Positions 41,138 through 51,075 of a stretch of 64,000 nt of DNA are shown one piece after another; position 1 is the first letter of the stretch, and each line of letters begins with the position of its first letter. The notes beneath the pieces were generated by a model, which was not told where the DNA came from, did no database searches, and saw only the letters and a program-made list of their open reading frames with translations. The translations under genes and the position numbers were made by a program. This DNA is from Legionella lansingensis. Lineage in GTDB: Bacteria; Pseudomonadota; Gammaproteobacteria; Legionellales; Legionellaceae. The DNA lies in the NCBI RefSeq assembly GCF_900187355.1, contig NZ_LT906451.1, forward strand, positions 930,501-994,500, given 5' to 3'.

Positions 41138-42247
41138 ATGATAAAAACGGATTTTATAAAAATATATTTCTGCCTTAGTTCCTTAGTGCTGATGCTTATT
41201 ACAGGATGTCATCAGGATAAGCAGCCGACAGCTCCTACCCCTACTGTCTCTGCGATTAAAGTTGTTTCCTCGCAAATTCCTATTTACAAAGAATATATCG
41301 GTATCACGCAATCCATTGCGAGTGTTGGTATCAGAGCTCGGGTCGAAGGTTTTTTAACACAAATGAATTTTGTTGAGGGAAAACCTGTTAAAAAGGACCA
41401 GCTCTTATTTGTCATTGACCCTAAGCCTTTCGAGGCACAGTTAGAACTCGCGCAAGGACAATTGGCAAGGAGCATAGCCGATCAGGAATTCCAACGCGTA
41501 CAATTCTTGCGCATGAAAGAGCTTGTGGCGAAGGGTGATGTATCGCAATCGCGTTATGATGAGGTGCGTGCAACCTATCAAGAGGCCGAGGCTGATGTTG
41601 AAGTTGGTAGGGCAAAAGTCGAAGAAGCAAAGATCAATTTGAGCTATTGCTATATGCGTTCACCGATTGATGGAATTATTGGAGAAAGATACGTCGATGT
41701 TGGTAATTTAGTTGGTGGCACTAAGAATACGTTGCTTGCAACGGTAGTTAAATTAGACCCCATGTACGTACAATTCAGTCCAAGCGTTAATGATTTTGGT
41801 GAATTTTTAAAGTATCGAGAGAATGTTCCTTTTAAGGTTGAGGTTAGTCTACCGCAAAACAAGGACCTCGTTTTCCGTGGTCAGGTTGATTTGGTAAATA
41901 ATCAAGCCGATGTTCCCACCGCAACAATATTAATGCGGGCACTTATACAGAACCCTGAGAAATTGCTTCTGCCCGGTATTTATGTTGATATAAAAGTTAT
42001 TTTAACTGAGCATGGCGACGTGATTCTAATTCCTTCTAAAGCCATCATGGAGACCCAAGGTGAAAAATCGGTTTATGTTATTAATAAAGAAAATGAGGTA
42101 GAAGTTAGAACCATCACTACGGCAGCCGAATATGAGGATCAATCAATCGTTAAATCAGGTTTACAGATTGGCGACGTCATCATGACGAGTGGTTTGCAAA
42201 ACGTAAAACCGAATCAAAAGGTTATTATAAAAATGAATGGGCAATAG
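41138..42247 (+). CDS. RND efflux periplasmic adaptor subunit
   Basis: A 369-residue lipoprotein of the AcrA/MexA membrane-fusion family. The lipobox LITGC puts the lipidated cysteine at C24. Lipoyl, alpha-hairpin and beta-barrel regions are present in order ([67 protein letters not shown]). It links the inner-membrane pump encoded 8 bp downstream to an outer-membrane TolC-type channel, which is not in the window. Substrates cannot be told. Confidence 0.94.
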   Translation: MIKTDFIKIYFCLSSLVLMLITGCHQDKQPTAPTPTVSAIKVVSSQIPIYKEYIGITQSIASVGIRARVEGFLTQMNFVEGKPVKKDQLLFVIDPKPFEAQLELAQGQLARSIADQEFQRVQFLRMKELVAKGDVSQSRYDEVRATYQEAEADVEVGRAKVEEAKINLSYCYMRSPIDGIIGERYVDVGNLVGGTKNTLLATVVKLDPMYVQFSPSVNDFGEFLKYRENVPFKVEVSLPQNKDLVFRGQVDLVNNQADVPTATILMRALIQNPEKLLLPGIYVDIKVILTEHGDVILIPSKAIMETQGEKSVYVINKENEVEVRTITTAAEYEDQSIVKSGLQIGDVIMTSGLQNVKPNQKVIIKMNGQ

Positions 42248-42255
42248 GGGGCCCT

Positions 42256-45200
42256 ATGGTTAAATTTTTCATTCATCGCCCTATTTTTGCTATGGTGATA
42301 GCCCTTTTGATGTTGCTCGTGGGTGGTATTTGCATCTTCATTCTGCCGATCGCGCAGTATCCTTCTATTGTGCCTCCACAAGTCCAAGTGAGTGCACAAT
42401 ACACCGGTGCGGGAGCCAATGTTGTTGCAAAAACAGTTACCACTCCTTTAGAGCGCAATATTAATGGGGTAGAAGGCATGATTTACATGTCTTCGGCAAG
42501 TACTAACAATGGCAATTCCCTGATTACCATTACGTTTGATGTGGGATATGACGTAGATATCGCTGCAGTGGATGTTTTAACCAAAACAAACACCGCCCAA
42601 CCGTTGCTGCCTGCAGATGTTACCCAAGGTGGGGTTACTATTGAAAAAGTTTCTAGTAACATGGTTTTGGTGGTCAATGTGTACTCCGAAAATAAGGAGT
42701 TCGATGATGCTTTTCTTACCAACTATGCTGATATTCATATTACTCCGGCGCTAAGCAGAATTCCTGGAGTTGGTAATGTTAACAATTTTGGTTTATTGCA
42801 ATACTCCATTCGTGTTTGGCTTAATCCCAATAAGTTGGCTAGTATGGGGCTTGGTCCTCAAGATGTCATTAATGCTATTCAGGATCAGAATCAACAAGCT
42901 GCAACGGGAGCAATAGGTCAACCACCTGTACCAAGTAATGTGCCTTTCCAGTATCAAATTTCCACACTGGGACAATTGAGTGAGCCTGAGGAATTTGCTG
43001 ATATTATTGTCAGAACGGATGAGAATGGCCAGATTGTTCGCATCCGTGATTTGGGAAGAGTTGAAATGGGTGCAGAAACCTACGTTACCACATCCCAATT
43101 AAACGGTGGACCTACAGCCAGTTTGGGTGTTTACCAGTTGCCAGGTTCTAATGCCTTGCAAATTGCTGAGCAAGTTCGTGTGGTCATGAAAGAATTGGCA
43201 AAAAACTTTCCCAATGGTATGACATACGTTATTGATTATGATACGACGAATTTTGTTAAGGAGTCGCTCTGGGAAGTAGTTAAAACACTCTTACAAGCGT
43301 TGGTATTGGTATTTCTTGTTGTATTTATTTTCTTGCAAAATTGGCGAACGACGCTAATTCCCTGCATTGCAATTCCTGTGTCTCTGATCGGTGCTTTTGC
43401 GTTATTTAGTGTATTTGGAGTTTCAATCAATTTGCTGAGTTTGCTTGGCCTCGTTTTGGCAATCGGTTTGGTTGTGGATGATGCGATTGTGGTTGTCGAA
43501 AACGTTGAGAAAAAATTGGAGCAACAAATTACCAATGTCAAAGAAGCGGTTTTGTTGGCGACTAAAGAAGTGCAGGGGCCAATTTTCGCTACAACGCTCA
43601 TTCTTCTGGCTGTGTTTGTGCCAGTAGCGTTTATTCCAGGATTGACGGGGCAGCTTTATAACCAGTTTGCTTTAGCCATTGCTTTTTCAGTGGCGCTCTC
43701 AGGTATCAACTCCCTTACCCTAAGCCCAGCACTTTGTGGCATTTTGCTAAAAAAGAAGACAGAAAGCCATTTTTTTATATTCCGGTGGTTTGAGGCTGGT
43801 TATGAAAAAGCACTCCGCAAATATAAACATGGTGTTGAGTATTGCCTTAACCATAGAAAATCCGTTTTTCTGATATTTGCCCTCTTAGCTTTAGCAACAT
43901 TTTTTGTTCTTAACCATCTACCAAGTGCTTTTATTCCTGAAGAAGATCAAGGTTACTTCATTGTGGTGGTTAAAAAACCTGATGCCTCGTCCTTATATCG
44001 AACTGAGAAAACAGTCTCCAAGATCGTTGATATCCTGAAAAAAACCGAAGGGGTTTCCGCTATCGTAAGTGTCAATGGGTACAATATTATTGACTCAATT
44101 AATCAACCTGATGCTGCAGTTATATTCGTTGTTCTTAACCCCTGGTCGCAACGGAAAACGCCAGAATTAAATGTGCAAGGAATAATGAAGACAGTGCAAA
44201 AACAATTTGCACAAATCGAGGATGCCATCATTGGGACCGTCAATGCTCCTTCCATACCTGGATTAGGCTCAGTGGGTGGATTTCAGCTTGAGGTAGAAGA
44301 TGTTGGGAACTTAGGAATAGACGTCTTGACAGACTCTGTTAACAAATTCATTGCCGAAGCAAGTAAGCGCCCAGAGTTAACACCTTTAGTTTCTGATCTA
44401 TCGACAAGCGTTCCGCAGCTTTATCTAGATATTGATAGAACGAAAGCAAAAGCGCTTAATGTTCCCATTACTAATTTATTGACGACTTTACAGACCTATT
44501 TAGGTGCTTATTATGTCAATAATTTCACCAAATACAATCAAGTCTATCGTGTGATGGTACAGGCTGAAGGGACAGCGCGAGCACAAGTTTCTGACATTAA
44601 TAAGCTTTATGTAAAAAGTGATAAGGGGGATATGATTCCTTTAAGTAGTTTGGTTAAGGTTCGGTCTATAACAGGGCCTTTTAATGTTCCTCATTATAAT
44701 CTTTACACAGCCGCTAGTGTAACTGGCGCAGCAGCTCCTGGTTATAGTTCTGGTGATGCGATAAAAGCGGTTGAAGAAACGGCTGATCAGGTTTTTCCTA
44801 AGGGAATAAGTTATGAGTGGACAAACATTGTTTACCAACAATTAAAAGCAGGTAATTTAGCTCCATTTATTTTTATGCTTTGTTTAGTGTTCGTATTTCT
44901 TTTTCTTGCAGCGCTCTATGAAAGCTGGTCCATGCCTTTCATGATTTTATTAGTTGTTCCTCTGGCTTTATTAGGCGCAGGTCTTGCGTTAACGTTGCGA
45001 TCCTTGGCCTTGGATGTTTATGCGCAAATTGGCCTTGTCTTATTAATTGGATTGGCAGCCAAGAATGCTATTCTTATTGTTGAGTTTGCTAAGGATAAGC
45101 GTGAAGCAGGGGCATCCATTTTCGATGCAGCTCTGGAGGCGGCAATCTTACGCTTAAGGCCCATTTTAATGACAGCCTTTGCATTTATCTTAGGCACCTT

Positions 45201-45363
45201 ACCTTTGGCTGTGGCAACCGGCGCAGGTGCATCCAGCCGTCATTCGATTGGGACTACGGTGATGGGTGGCATGTTTTTAGCAACGATTTTGAGCTTATTT
45301 GTTGTTCCAGTGTTCTATGTGACTATAGAGAGCTTAAGAGAGCGAGGGCTACGGAAGAAATAA
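42256..45363 (+). CDS. RND multidrug efflux pump, HAE1 family
   Basis: A 1035-residue AcrB/MexB-like proton-drug antiporter. It shows the N-terminal [13 protein letters not shown] helix, the TM4 Asp pair in [16 protein letters not shown], the TM10 Lys in [20 protein letters not shown] and twelve membrane helices with two large periplasmic loops. Length is normal for HAE1 pumps. It forms an operon with the adaptor; no repressor gene lies next to it. Confidence 0.95.
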   Translation: MVKFFIHRPIFAMVIALLMLLVGGICIFILPIAQYPSIVPPQVQVSAQYTGAGANVVAKTVTTPLERNINGVEGMIYMSSASTNNGNSLITITFDVGYDVDIAAVDVLTKTNTAQPLLPADVTQGGVTIEKVSSNMVLVVNVYSENKEFDDAFLTNYADIHITPALSRIPGVGNVNNFGLLQYSIRVWLNPNKLASMGLGPQDVINAIQDQNQQAATGAIGQPPVPSNVPFQYQISTLGQLSEPEEFADIIVRTDENGQIVRIRDLGRVEMGAETYVTTSQLNGGPTASLGVYQLPGSNALQIAEQVRVVMKELAKNFPNGMTYVIDYDTTNFVKESLWEVVKTLLQALVLVFLVVFIFLQNWRTTLIPCIAIPVSLIGAFALFSVFGVSINLLSLLGLVLAIGLVVDDAIVVVENVEKKLEQQITNVKEAVLLATKEVQGPIFATTLILLAVFVPVAFIPGLTGQLYNQFALAIAFSVALSGINSLTLSPALCGILLKKKTESHFFIFRWFEAGYEKALRKYKHGVEYCLNHRKSVFLIFALLALATFFVLNHLPSAFIPEEDQGYFIVVVKKPDASSLYRTEKTVSKIVDILKKTEGVSAIVSVNGYNIIDSINQPDAAVIFVVLNPWSQRKTPELNVQGIMKTVQKQFAQIEDAIIGTVNAPSIPGLGSVGGFQLEVEDVGNLGIDVLTDSVNKFIAEASKRPELTPLVSDLSTSVPQLYLDIDRTKAKALNVPITNLLTTLQTYLGAYYVNNFTKYNQVYRVMVQAEGTARAQVSDINKLYVKSDKGDMIPLSSLVKVRSITGPFNVPHYNLYTAASVTGAAAPGYSSGDAIKAVEETADQVFPKGISYEWTNIVYQQLKAGNLAPFIFMLCLVFVFLFLAALYESWSMPFMILLVVPLALLGAGLALTLRSLALDVYAQIGLVLLIGLAAKNAILIVEFAKDKREAGASIFDAALEAAILRLRPILMTAFAFILGTLPLAVATGAGASSRHSIGTTVMGGMFLATILSLFVVPVFYVTIESLRERGLRKK

Positions 45364-46067
45364 TGGCCATAAAACCGTTTCCCTACACACTTATCGATTT
45401 ATCCCATAGCTTGTCTGGCTTCATTCCTAGCTGGGAGGGAGATTGCGGTTTCCAGCATCAAACTGTTTTAGATTATGACGATAGTGATTCTGAGATAGGT
45501 TTTCGCGTACAACGTCTTATTATGGATGCGGGAATTGGTACACATATTGATGCCCCTGCACATTGCGTTAAAGGTGGTAAGACCATAGCTGATCTGGATT
45601 TAGATCAGTTGTTGGCTCCTTGTGTAGTCATTGATGTTTCTACAAAGGCCACAGAAAATACTCAAATCACCGCCAAAGATATCTCTTATTTTGAAATGAA
45701 CTATGGAAAAATTCAGGAGCATTCTTTTGTTATCCTAAGAACCGGCTGGGAAAAGTATTGGGTCGACCGAGACAAATATCGGAATAACTATATTTTTCCT
45801 TACGTTGCTCAGGATGCAGCTGATATGTTATTACAGCGTAATGCGGTAGGACTTGGAGTAGATACTCTCTCTCCCGATCGACCTGATGCAGGCTACAACG
45901 TTCATAAGACTTTCTTAGGAGCGGGAAAATATATTGTAGAAAATGTGGCAAATGCTGGTTGTCTTCTACCATTAGGAAGTTATATCTTAATTTTACCTAT
46001 CAAAGTTGAAGAGGGAACTGAGGCACCGGTTAGGTTGGTGGCATTGGTTGAGAAGGGGTTAGTTTAA
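45363..46067 (+). CDS. Cyclase-family (kynurenine formamidase-like) metal hydrolase
   Basis: A 234-residue protein with the cyclase/KynB metal motif GTHIDAPAH (G59-H67) and the conserved DTLSPDRP and N-terminal IDLSHSLSGFIPSW segments. Such enzymes hydrolyse N-formylkynurenine, isatin or similar amides or lactones; the substrate is not deducible and no kynurenine genes are nearby. Its ATG overlaps the pump stop (TAATG), implying co-translation with the efflux operon. Confidence 0.88.
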   Translation: MAIKPFPYTLIDLSHSLSGFIPSWEGDCGFQHQTVLDYDDSDSEIGFRVQRLIMDAGIGTHIDAPAHCVKGGKTIADLDLDQLLAPCVVIDVSTKATENTQITAKDISYFEMNYGKIQEHSFVILRTGWEKYWVDRDKYRNNYIFPYVAQDAADMLLQRNAVGLGVDTLSPDRPDAGYNVHKTFLGAGKYIVENVANAGCLLPLGSYILILPIKVEEGTEAPVRLVALVEKGLV

Positions 46068-46094
46068 AGTTTTCTGTTAGTAAAAAGGTAGTAT

Positions 46095-46427
46095 ATGAAG
46101 ATAAGTTATGAAGATTTTGCTCGTGTTGATTTGCGTTCTGGAACCGTAGTGAAGGTGGAAGAATTTCCGAGAGCAAAAAAACCGGCATCTAAAGTCTGGG
46201 TCGATTTTGGCGAAGAAATCGGTATCTTACAAACCTCTGCTCAAGTCACTAACTACACACGAGAATCGTTGTTGGGAAAATCAGTGGTTGGCTGTGTAAA
46301 TTTAAGTGAAAAAAATGTGGCTGGATTTACCTCACAATTTTTATTGGTGGGTTTTACTGATGCAAATGGAGCTATTTGCTTAATCACCACGGATTATAAA
46401 GTCCCCAACGGCCAAAAATTGCATTAG
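46095..46427 (+). CDS. csaA: CsaA-like tRNA-binding domain protein
   Basis: A 110-residue OB-fold protein of the CsaA/EMAP-II-like tRNA-binding family (YEDFARVDLRSGTVVKVEEFPRAKKPASKVWVDFGEE; SVVGCVNLSEKNVAGFTSQFLLVGF). B. subtilis CsaA has chaperone and export-related activity and binds tRNA in vitro; the in vivo role is uncertain. It follows the cyclase gene by 27 bp and is probably the last gene of the same unit, before a REP-like hairpin. Confidence 0.9.
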   Translation: MKISYEDFARVDLRSGTVVKVEEFPRAKKPASKVWVDFGEEIGILQTSAQVTNYTRESLLGKSVVGCVNLSEKNVAGFTSQFLLVGFTDANGAICLITTDYKVPNGQKLH

Positions 46428-46478
46428 GGGATGTTGATATTATTAAGATTAAAATAATATCTTTTTGATTCATATTCT

Positions 46479-46504
46479 GTCATTCCCGCGAAGGCGGGAA
46501 TGAC
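46479..46504. repeat. REP-like hairpin after csaA
   Basis: GTCATTCCCGC (46479-46489) and GCGGGAATGAC (46494-46504) form a perfect 11-bp stem with loop GAAG. This sequence type recurs between genes in many proteobacteria. It lies between two convergent genes and could protect mRNA ends or end transcription; there is no T-run directly after. Confidence 0.7.
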
Positions 46505-46569
46505 GCAGCTTGATGTGCAGTTTCAAATTTTCTAACTATCAGAATTCAATCCTTGGTAACTAATTTCTC

Positions 46570-49500
46570 CTAAATATATATTTGAGTAGTATCATAAGCC
46601 TTGTGAATTTCTGTAGTAGCAGTCCTCGGGTCCGTATCTTCCTGCGGTGGTGTATGCTCAGGTTTAGTTTCATTATTGTCTATTTTTGATGTGTTTACGG
46701 GACGACGAGCAAGATCAGATGTAGGTTTAACAGATTTTCCAAGAGCTGTTTGCATTTTTTTATGGGAATCGGGGTTCTTCTCTTCTTCCTTCGTAGCCAG
46801 CTCGTTTTCTTCTTTCGGAGCGTAAAATGTTACCATGCTTGTTTGCAGTGGGCTATCATCCAAGAACAAATCTTTAACCTTATTTTTCTCAAGGGCAGAT
46901 AAAAGTTTATGACTGTGTTGAAGTTCTGGGCTGCTCTCCATGTCTTTCATGTTAGCTTCCAGTCTGTTAGGAACGGTTTTGGCCCATCCAAGCCAGACGA
47001 AGAATTTTTCCCAGAACCAGGCTTTATGATAGTTATAGGTGGCTACTTCATCCTCAATATATTTGTGAGCTTGAGTTTTAAAGCAATCGAAATCTTTTTT
47101 AAATTCTAGATCTGTTATATTCGTGCTCAAGTATTTATTTAAATATGTAAATATCTCTGTTAGCTCTTCTAAGGTAAGGGTTTTATTCTCAAGTTTGGGG
47201 GATAAACTCTTCATTCTCATTCTATTTAGATAATCTCCATAGTCTTTCTCCACCTCGAGTAATGTTTTGCTTAGGAGTTGGTTAGCGAAAGATGTTTCCT
47301 TCACATTTTTGTTTGGTTCTAGAAAACGCTTACCTTCTTCAATAGCTTGATAAAGAGTTTCGAGATATTTTTTTTGTAACTCTTTTTTATTAGTCATCTG
47401 GACTTGGTTTGCAATTTTTTGAATGGTTTCTATTTTGATTGCCACCTCACGGAAAGAGATTGAGGAAACCTTTTTTTGTTTAAAGAGTGTTAAGAGCATG
47501 AGCTCAGCATCGTAGTCGAGTAATGAAAGATTATCCTTATAACCGGCCAATGCGTCTTTAAGCTCAGTGATATTGATATCTTCTTCGCCTTTTTGTATTA
47601 ACCCACGCAATGCAGTAGCGACAGGAAAAACCTCCTGTCCATGAAGTTTATTTAATTCAACGCAAAACTCTTCAGGGTTAAGGTGTAATTTCTCTGAAGA
47701 AAGCATGTTCGAAAAAGTCTCTAAACTAATTCGTTGATTAGGATTATTCCTTGTTAGTGCCTGACTTAAAGTAAGTAAATTTCGTTCTTCCACACTAGGA
47801 TTTGGAATAAAATCAAAAAAATTAACCCGCTGAATATTAATTGAAGCCTTTCCCATCACTAAAAATAATTTTAATGCTATTCCCACTTGGAAAGACATAT
47901 AGGGCACAAGATCAATCTCTGGGGGTTTCTGCTTCTTCTGGAGATGTAATCTTCTTAATCGAGCACCAAAGTTATTTCCCGCTTTATTGAGATGTTGCGT
48001 CAATTCTGGAGGTGAATAAAGGGGACTGGTTCTAACTTCTGTAATAGGGATTTTTCTCTTACTTAAAAGAGTCTTTCGATCACTTACTTGAATTTTGTAA
48101 GTTGTGATAGTTCCATGATCGGTCTCAGTTAGCTGAAAATCAACAAGAAAATTTGAAAGTTTAATATCCGGATGATATAGGCCTAGTGCAATTAGCTCTT
48201 GGCAAAATCGACTGATCTGAGCAAAATAAAGTTGGGCTTGTCGAACGATATCCTCTATTTCCAGCTTATCGGCAATGTGTTCTAAATCTCCTCCTGTTGC
48301 GTATCGGCTGATACTAACAGGTTTATAACCCCCTTTTTCATCTCGCTCCATGAAAGTAACATAGTCAGGAATAAAAAATCTCGCTATGGGGTTAGATTGT
48401 AACCGCTGCTCATGTTCTAAATCGTCACGATCCTCTTTGCGAATGACTAACATTATGTCTGAATTATGTGCTTTAAGCTTGAATAGGAAATTGTCATTAT
48501 TTACTTTCCTTCCTAAGCGTTTTTCTTCTTCCTTTGCAAATTCCTTGTCCATAGTAAACGTTTTGTCTTCTCGGTTTTCTAAACGTGCTTCAGCTTTCGC
48601 TAGACAGAAAGGCAGCATATGACGATGCTCTGCTAATAATGCTTGTACTGCAGATGAAGATTGAATTAAATGAAACATGTTGGTATGAGTTTTATGCAAG
48701 CGACCTTGCAACTCATCCAAATCTTCTTCTGCTTTTGAAAGATCAGATGATGTCTTTTCTTTCTCTGATTCCAGCTTACACTTTTGTTTTAACATGTTGC
48801 TTAAAATCAAGTAACGCTGATTCATGAGCTCATAAAATCTTAGAACGCTTGTTTCAGAGTCCAAATCCTCTTGCGTTACTTCCTCATCAATACTTTCTTT
48901 TTGCTCATTTTTTGCTTTCAATAGACTGGCATATGCAGCTGAATATTCTCCGCTTCTAAGAAAAATCGATGCATCTCGATGTATTCCGAAATGCTGTAGT
49001 TCTCCATGTAAGCTATTTGTCTTCTGAAATGTTTTCTCTATCTCGAGATCCTGCTCAAGCCTACTCTTCAGTATGCGCGTTTGTTCAAGGGCTTTCTCTA
49101 AACCGTTTGCCTCTTTAAGCTCCTTCTCTAAGCTTTTTATCTGTCTGAGCGCTTCTGCTCCAGGGGAAGACTTCTGAAGCGTCTTTTCTAAGTCGTTTGC
49201 TAGCTGAAGAGCACCTTCCAGGCTGTTACGCTTAAGAGTCTCTTGCAATTTAAGTCTCTGTTGTAGAGCTTCTGTTAATTGTCCTGTCTGTTGAAGTGTC
49301 TGCTCTAAACCATCTACGCACCTAAGCGATTCCTCTGGACCAGTTGTCTGCTCTCTAATTTCCTTCTCTAAGTTGGTTGCTCGTTTAAGCGTTTCCTGAA
49401 ATATGTGTGTCTTTTTCTTAAGCGCTTCCTCTAAGTTGTTTGCTTGCCGACGCAGCGTTGTCTCTAGTTTTTTGGCCTGCTGAAGCTGCTTTCGTAATGG

Positions 49501-50142
49501 GCTTTTCTGATTTAGAGAGTCATCTAAGCTTTTTGCTTGCTGAAATATTGTTTTATCGGGGTCTCTTATTTGCTTGAGCGTTTCCTGTAGTTCCTCTTGT
49601 GCTTGCGTAAGTGACTCTTGTGAATCAATGTCACTTTCTTGCCCAAGCATTTCTTGTAACGTATCTAGTTGCTTAAGCGCTTCCTCTAGGTGGCTTGCTT
49701 CCTCAAAGTCTTTTTGTAATTCGGTTACCTGCTCAAGTGTCTTTTTTAAACATTTTTTGTAATTAGCTGCCTGCGTTAAATTGCAGGACAGCTCAAGTGT
49801 TCTTCCTAATGTTTCTGTCTGCCGAAGCGCTTTTTTTATGAGCTCTGTTCGTGTATCAGTAAACAATCTATTCTCGTTTCGCCAATCATAAACCGCACTT
49901 ATAATTATACTCGTGGCTCCAAGAGCTGCGGCTTCAGGACGCTCTTCGAAAAATTCAGCTTCACACTGTTCAACGATAGCTCTCGAGTACATGTCGATTT
50001 GTTCAAGGAACATCAACTGCTCGGAACTACCTTCTTCAGCTTTATTAAAACTGTCGATCAATGTAGATAGAATTGTATAACGTGGATCTGTGAGTGCTTT
50101 TTTATCAGAGATGATGGGCTTAGAAAGCTTATGTAATGGCAT
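46570..50142 (-). CDS. Coiled-coil protein with eukaryotic-like Ser/Thr kinase core
   Basis: A 1190-residue protein. Residues about 95-480 are a long heptad-like coiled coil made of LEKTLQ/LEEALKQ-type modules. A protein-kinase core follows: VIRK with K569 (ATP lysine), EQRL (possible helix-C Glu), SRYATGGDLEHI (hinge/helix D), the catalytic loop YHPDIKLSN (D659, K661, N664), SDR at D688 in place of DFG, SPLYSPPE (APE-like, E713) and FQVGIALKLFL (helix F). The remaining 400 residues are helical, ending in a Pro/Thr/Glu-rich tail. All catalytic acids and the lysine are present, so activity is plausible. The architecture is typical of Legionella effectors such as the LegK group, though I cannot match it to a named one. 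No signal peptide is present. Confidence 0.82.
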   Translation of the reverse strand: MPLHKLSKPIISDKKALTDPRYTILSTLIDSFNKAEEGSSEQLMFLEQIDMYSRAIVEQCEAEFFEERPEAAALGATSIIISAVYDWRNENRLFTDTRTELIKKALRQTETLGRTLELSCNLTQAANYKKCLKKTLEQVTELQKDFEEASHLEEALKQLDTLQEMLGQESDIDSQESLTQAQEELQETLKQIRDPDKTIFQQAKSLDDSLNQKSPLRKQLQQAKKLETTLRRQANNLEEALKKKTHIFQETLKRATNLEKEIREQTTGPEESLRCVDGLEQTLQQTGQLTEALQQRLKLQETLKRNSLEGALQLANDLEKTLQKSSPGAEALRQIKSLEKELKEANGLEKALEQTRILKSRLEQDLEIEKTFQKTNSLHGELQHFGIHRDASIFLRSGEYSAAYASLLKAKNEQKESIDEEVTQEDLDSETSVLRFYELMNQRYLILSNMLKQKCKLESEKEKTSSDLSKAEEDLDELQGRLHKTHTNMFHLIQSSSAVQALLAEHRHMLPFCLAKAEARLENREDKTFTMDKEFAKEEEKRLGRKVNNDNFLFKLKAHNSDIMLVIRKEDRDDLEHEQRLQSNPIARFFIPDYVTFMERDEKGGYKPVSISRYATGGDLEHIADKLEIEDIVRQAQLYFAQISRFCQELIALGLYHPDIKLSNFLVDFQLTETDHGTITTYKIQVSDRKTLLSKRKIPITEVRTSPLYSPPELTQHLNKAGNNFGARLRRLHLQKKQKPPEIDLVPYMSFQVGIALKLFLVMGKASINIQRVNFFDFIPNPSVEERNLLTLSQALTRNNPNQRISLETFSNMLSSEKLHLNPEEFCVELNKLHGQEVFPVATALRGLIQKGEEDINITELKDALAGYKDNLSLLDYDAELMLLTLFKQKKVSSISFREVAIKIETIQKIANQVQMTNKKELQKKYLETLYQAIEEGKRFLEPNKNVKETSFANQLLSKTLLEVEKDYGDYLNRMRMKSLSPKLENKTLTLEELTEIFTYLNKYLSTNITDLEFKKDFDCFKTQAHKYIEDEVATYNYHKAWFWEKFFVWLGWAKTVPNRLEANMKDMESSPELQHSHKLLSALEKNKVKDLFLDDSPLQTSMVTFYAPKEENELATKEEEKNPDSHKKMQTALGKSVKPTSDLARRPVNTSKIDNNETKPEHTPPQEDTDPRTATTEIHKAYDTTQIYI

Positions 50143-50463
50143 AATTTAAATAAGACGAATAAATTAAGTGTTGTCTATTTTAACACGATGTCAAATTTAG
50201 AACAATAAGTTAATATAATGTACTTTTGTGACCATTGCAAAACAAAGGTTGCATATTTTATTTTTAACTGGTGTTTTAGCTATAAATTACGCTGAGCTAA
50301 AAAACCAGTGTAGAAACAAATACTTTTTTCTGACAAACTAAATTCTAAGAAATTTTAGGGTGTGTTGATAATTGGTACCAAACCTACGTGCCGCGACTTG
50401 TTCGCGGCACGTGTTGGGGGCATTGTCGACACACTTTAGAGAATTTGTTTAGGAGATTTGATT
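50143..50463. other. 321-bp intergenic region with two stem-loops
   Basis: There is no gene in this AT-rich divergent spacer. Near-perfect 15-bp arms at 50267-50281 and 50295-50309 (ACTGGTGTTTTAGCT and its complement, one mismatch) form one stem-loop. A second, GC-rich hairpin is at 50386-50412 (listed as a repeat). AGGAG (50451-50455) is the ribosome-binding site of the SDR gene. Promoters for the kinase-like gene and the SDR must lie here but none stands out. Confidence 0.6.
50386..50412. repeat. Short palindromic element relative
   Basis: ACGTGCCGCG (50386-50395) and CGCGGCACGT (50403-50412) pair perfectly around ACTTGTT. The string CCTACGTGCCGCG is shared with the element at 36619. It may be a shortened copy of the same dispersed family. 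Confidence 0.6.
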
Positions 50464-51063
50464 ATGAGAATACTAATTATCGGGGCTTCTGGCACCATCG
50501 GACGAGCCATCGTAAATGAGTTGCAATCACGTCATGAAATGATTAGCGCGGGTTTTAATTCAGGTGATATTAACGTTGATCTTAAGGATAAACACTCAAT
50601 TGAGCAAATGTTTAACAAAATTAAGTCGGTGGATGCAGTAATTGTGGCGGCGGGTAAGGTGCATTTTGGTGATTTCATGCAAATGGATGAAGAGGAATTT
50701 AGCGTTGGTTTAAAAGATAAACTAATGGGACAAGTGAATACGGTATTAATAGGAAGGCATTATGTAAATGAAGGCGGCTCGTTTACTTTAACGAGTGGTG
50801 TTTTAAGTGATGATCCAATTCGTTATGGTTGTTCGGCGTCACTGGTTAATGGTGCTTTGCGTTCCTTTGTTATCGCAGCGGCAATAGAAATGCCAAAACG
50901 ACAACGTATTAATTGCGTTAGCCCAACTGTCATTGCTGAATCAATGGAAAATTATGCAGAATATTTCAGAGGCTATGAGCCCGTGCCTGCTGCTCGTGTG
51001 GCCCTGGCTTATAGTAAAAGTGTGGAAGGCTTACAAACTGGCAAGATATATAATGTACAATAG
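50464..51063 (+). CDS. Short-chain dehydrogenase-like protein lacking YxxxK
   Basis: A 199-residue Rossmann protein with an N-terminal nucleotide motif (GASGTIGRAIVNEL). The SDR catalytic Tyr/Lys are missing: the usual YxxxK region reads YGCSASLVNGALRSFVIAAAIEMP, with Asn-Gly where Lys is expected. The C-terminal half (NCVSPTVIAESMENYAEYFRGYEPVPAARVALAY) is well conserved in a small SDR subgroup with the same NGAL feature, so this is a family trait, not decay. Start ATG 50464 has AGGAG 8 nt upstream. Its reaction, if any, is unknown; a nucleotide-binding or regulatory role is possible. Confidence 0.82.
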   Translation: MRILIIGASGTIGRAIVNELQSRHEMISAGFNSGDINVDLKDKHSIEQMFNKIKSVDAVIVAAGKVHFGDFMQMDEEEFSVGLKDKLMGQVNTVLIGRHYVNEGGSFTLTSGVLSDDPIRYGCSASLVNGALRSFVIAAAIEMPKRQRINCVSPTVIAESMENYAEYFRGYEPVPAARVALAYSKSVEGLQTGKIYNVQ

Positions 51064-51075
51064 TTTAGAAAATGT

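Noticed and set aside
50143..50200. PmrA-type direct repeat before the kinase-like gene
   Set aside because: CTTAATTT and CTTATTTA occur upstream of the start, but spacing and sequence fit the known site too loosely in such AT-rich DNA.
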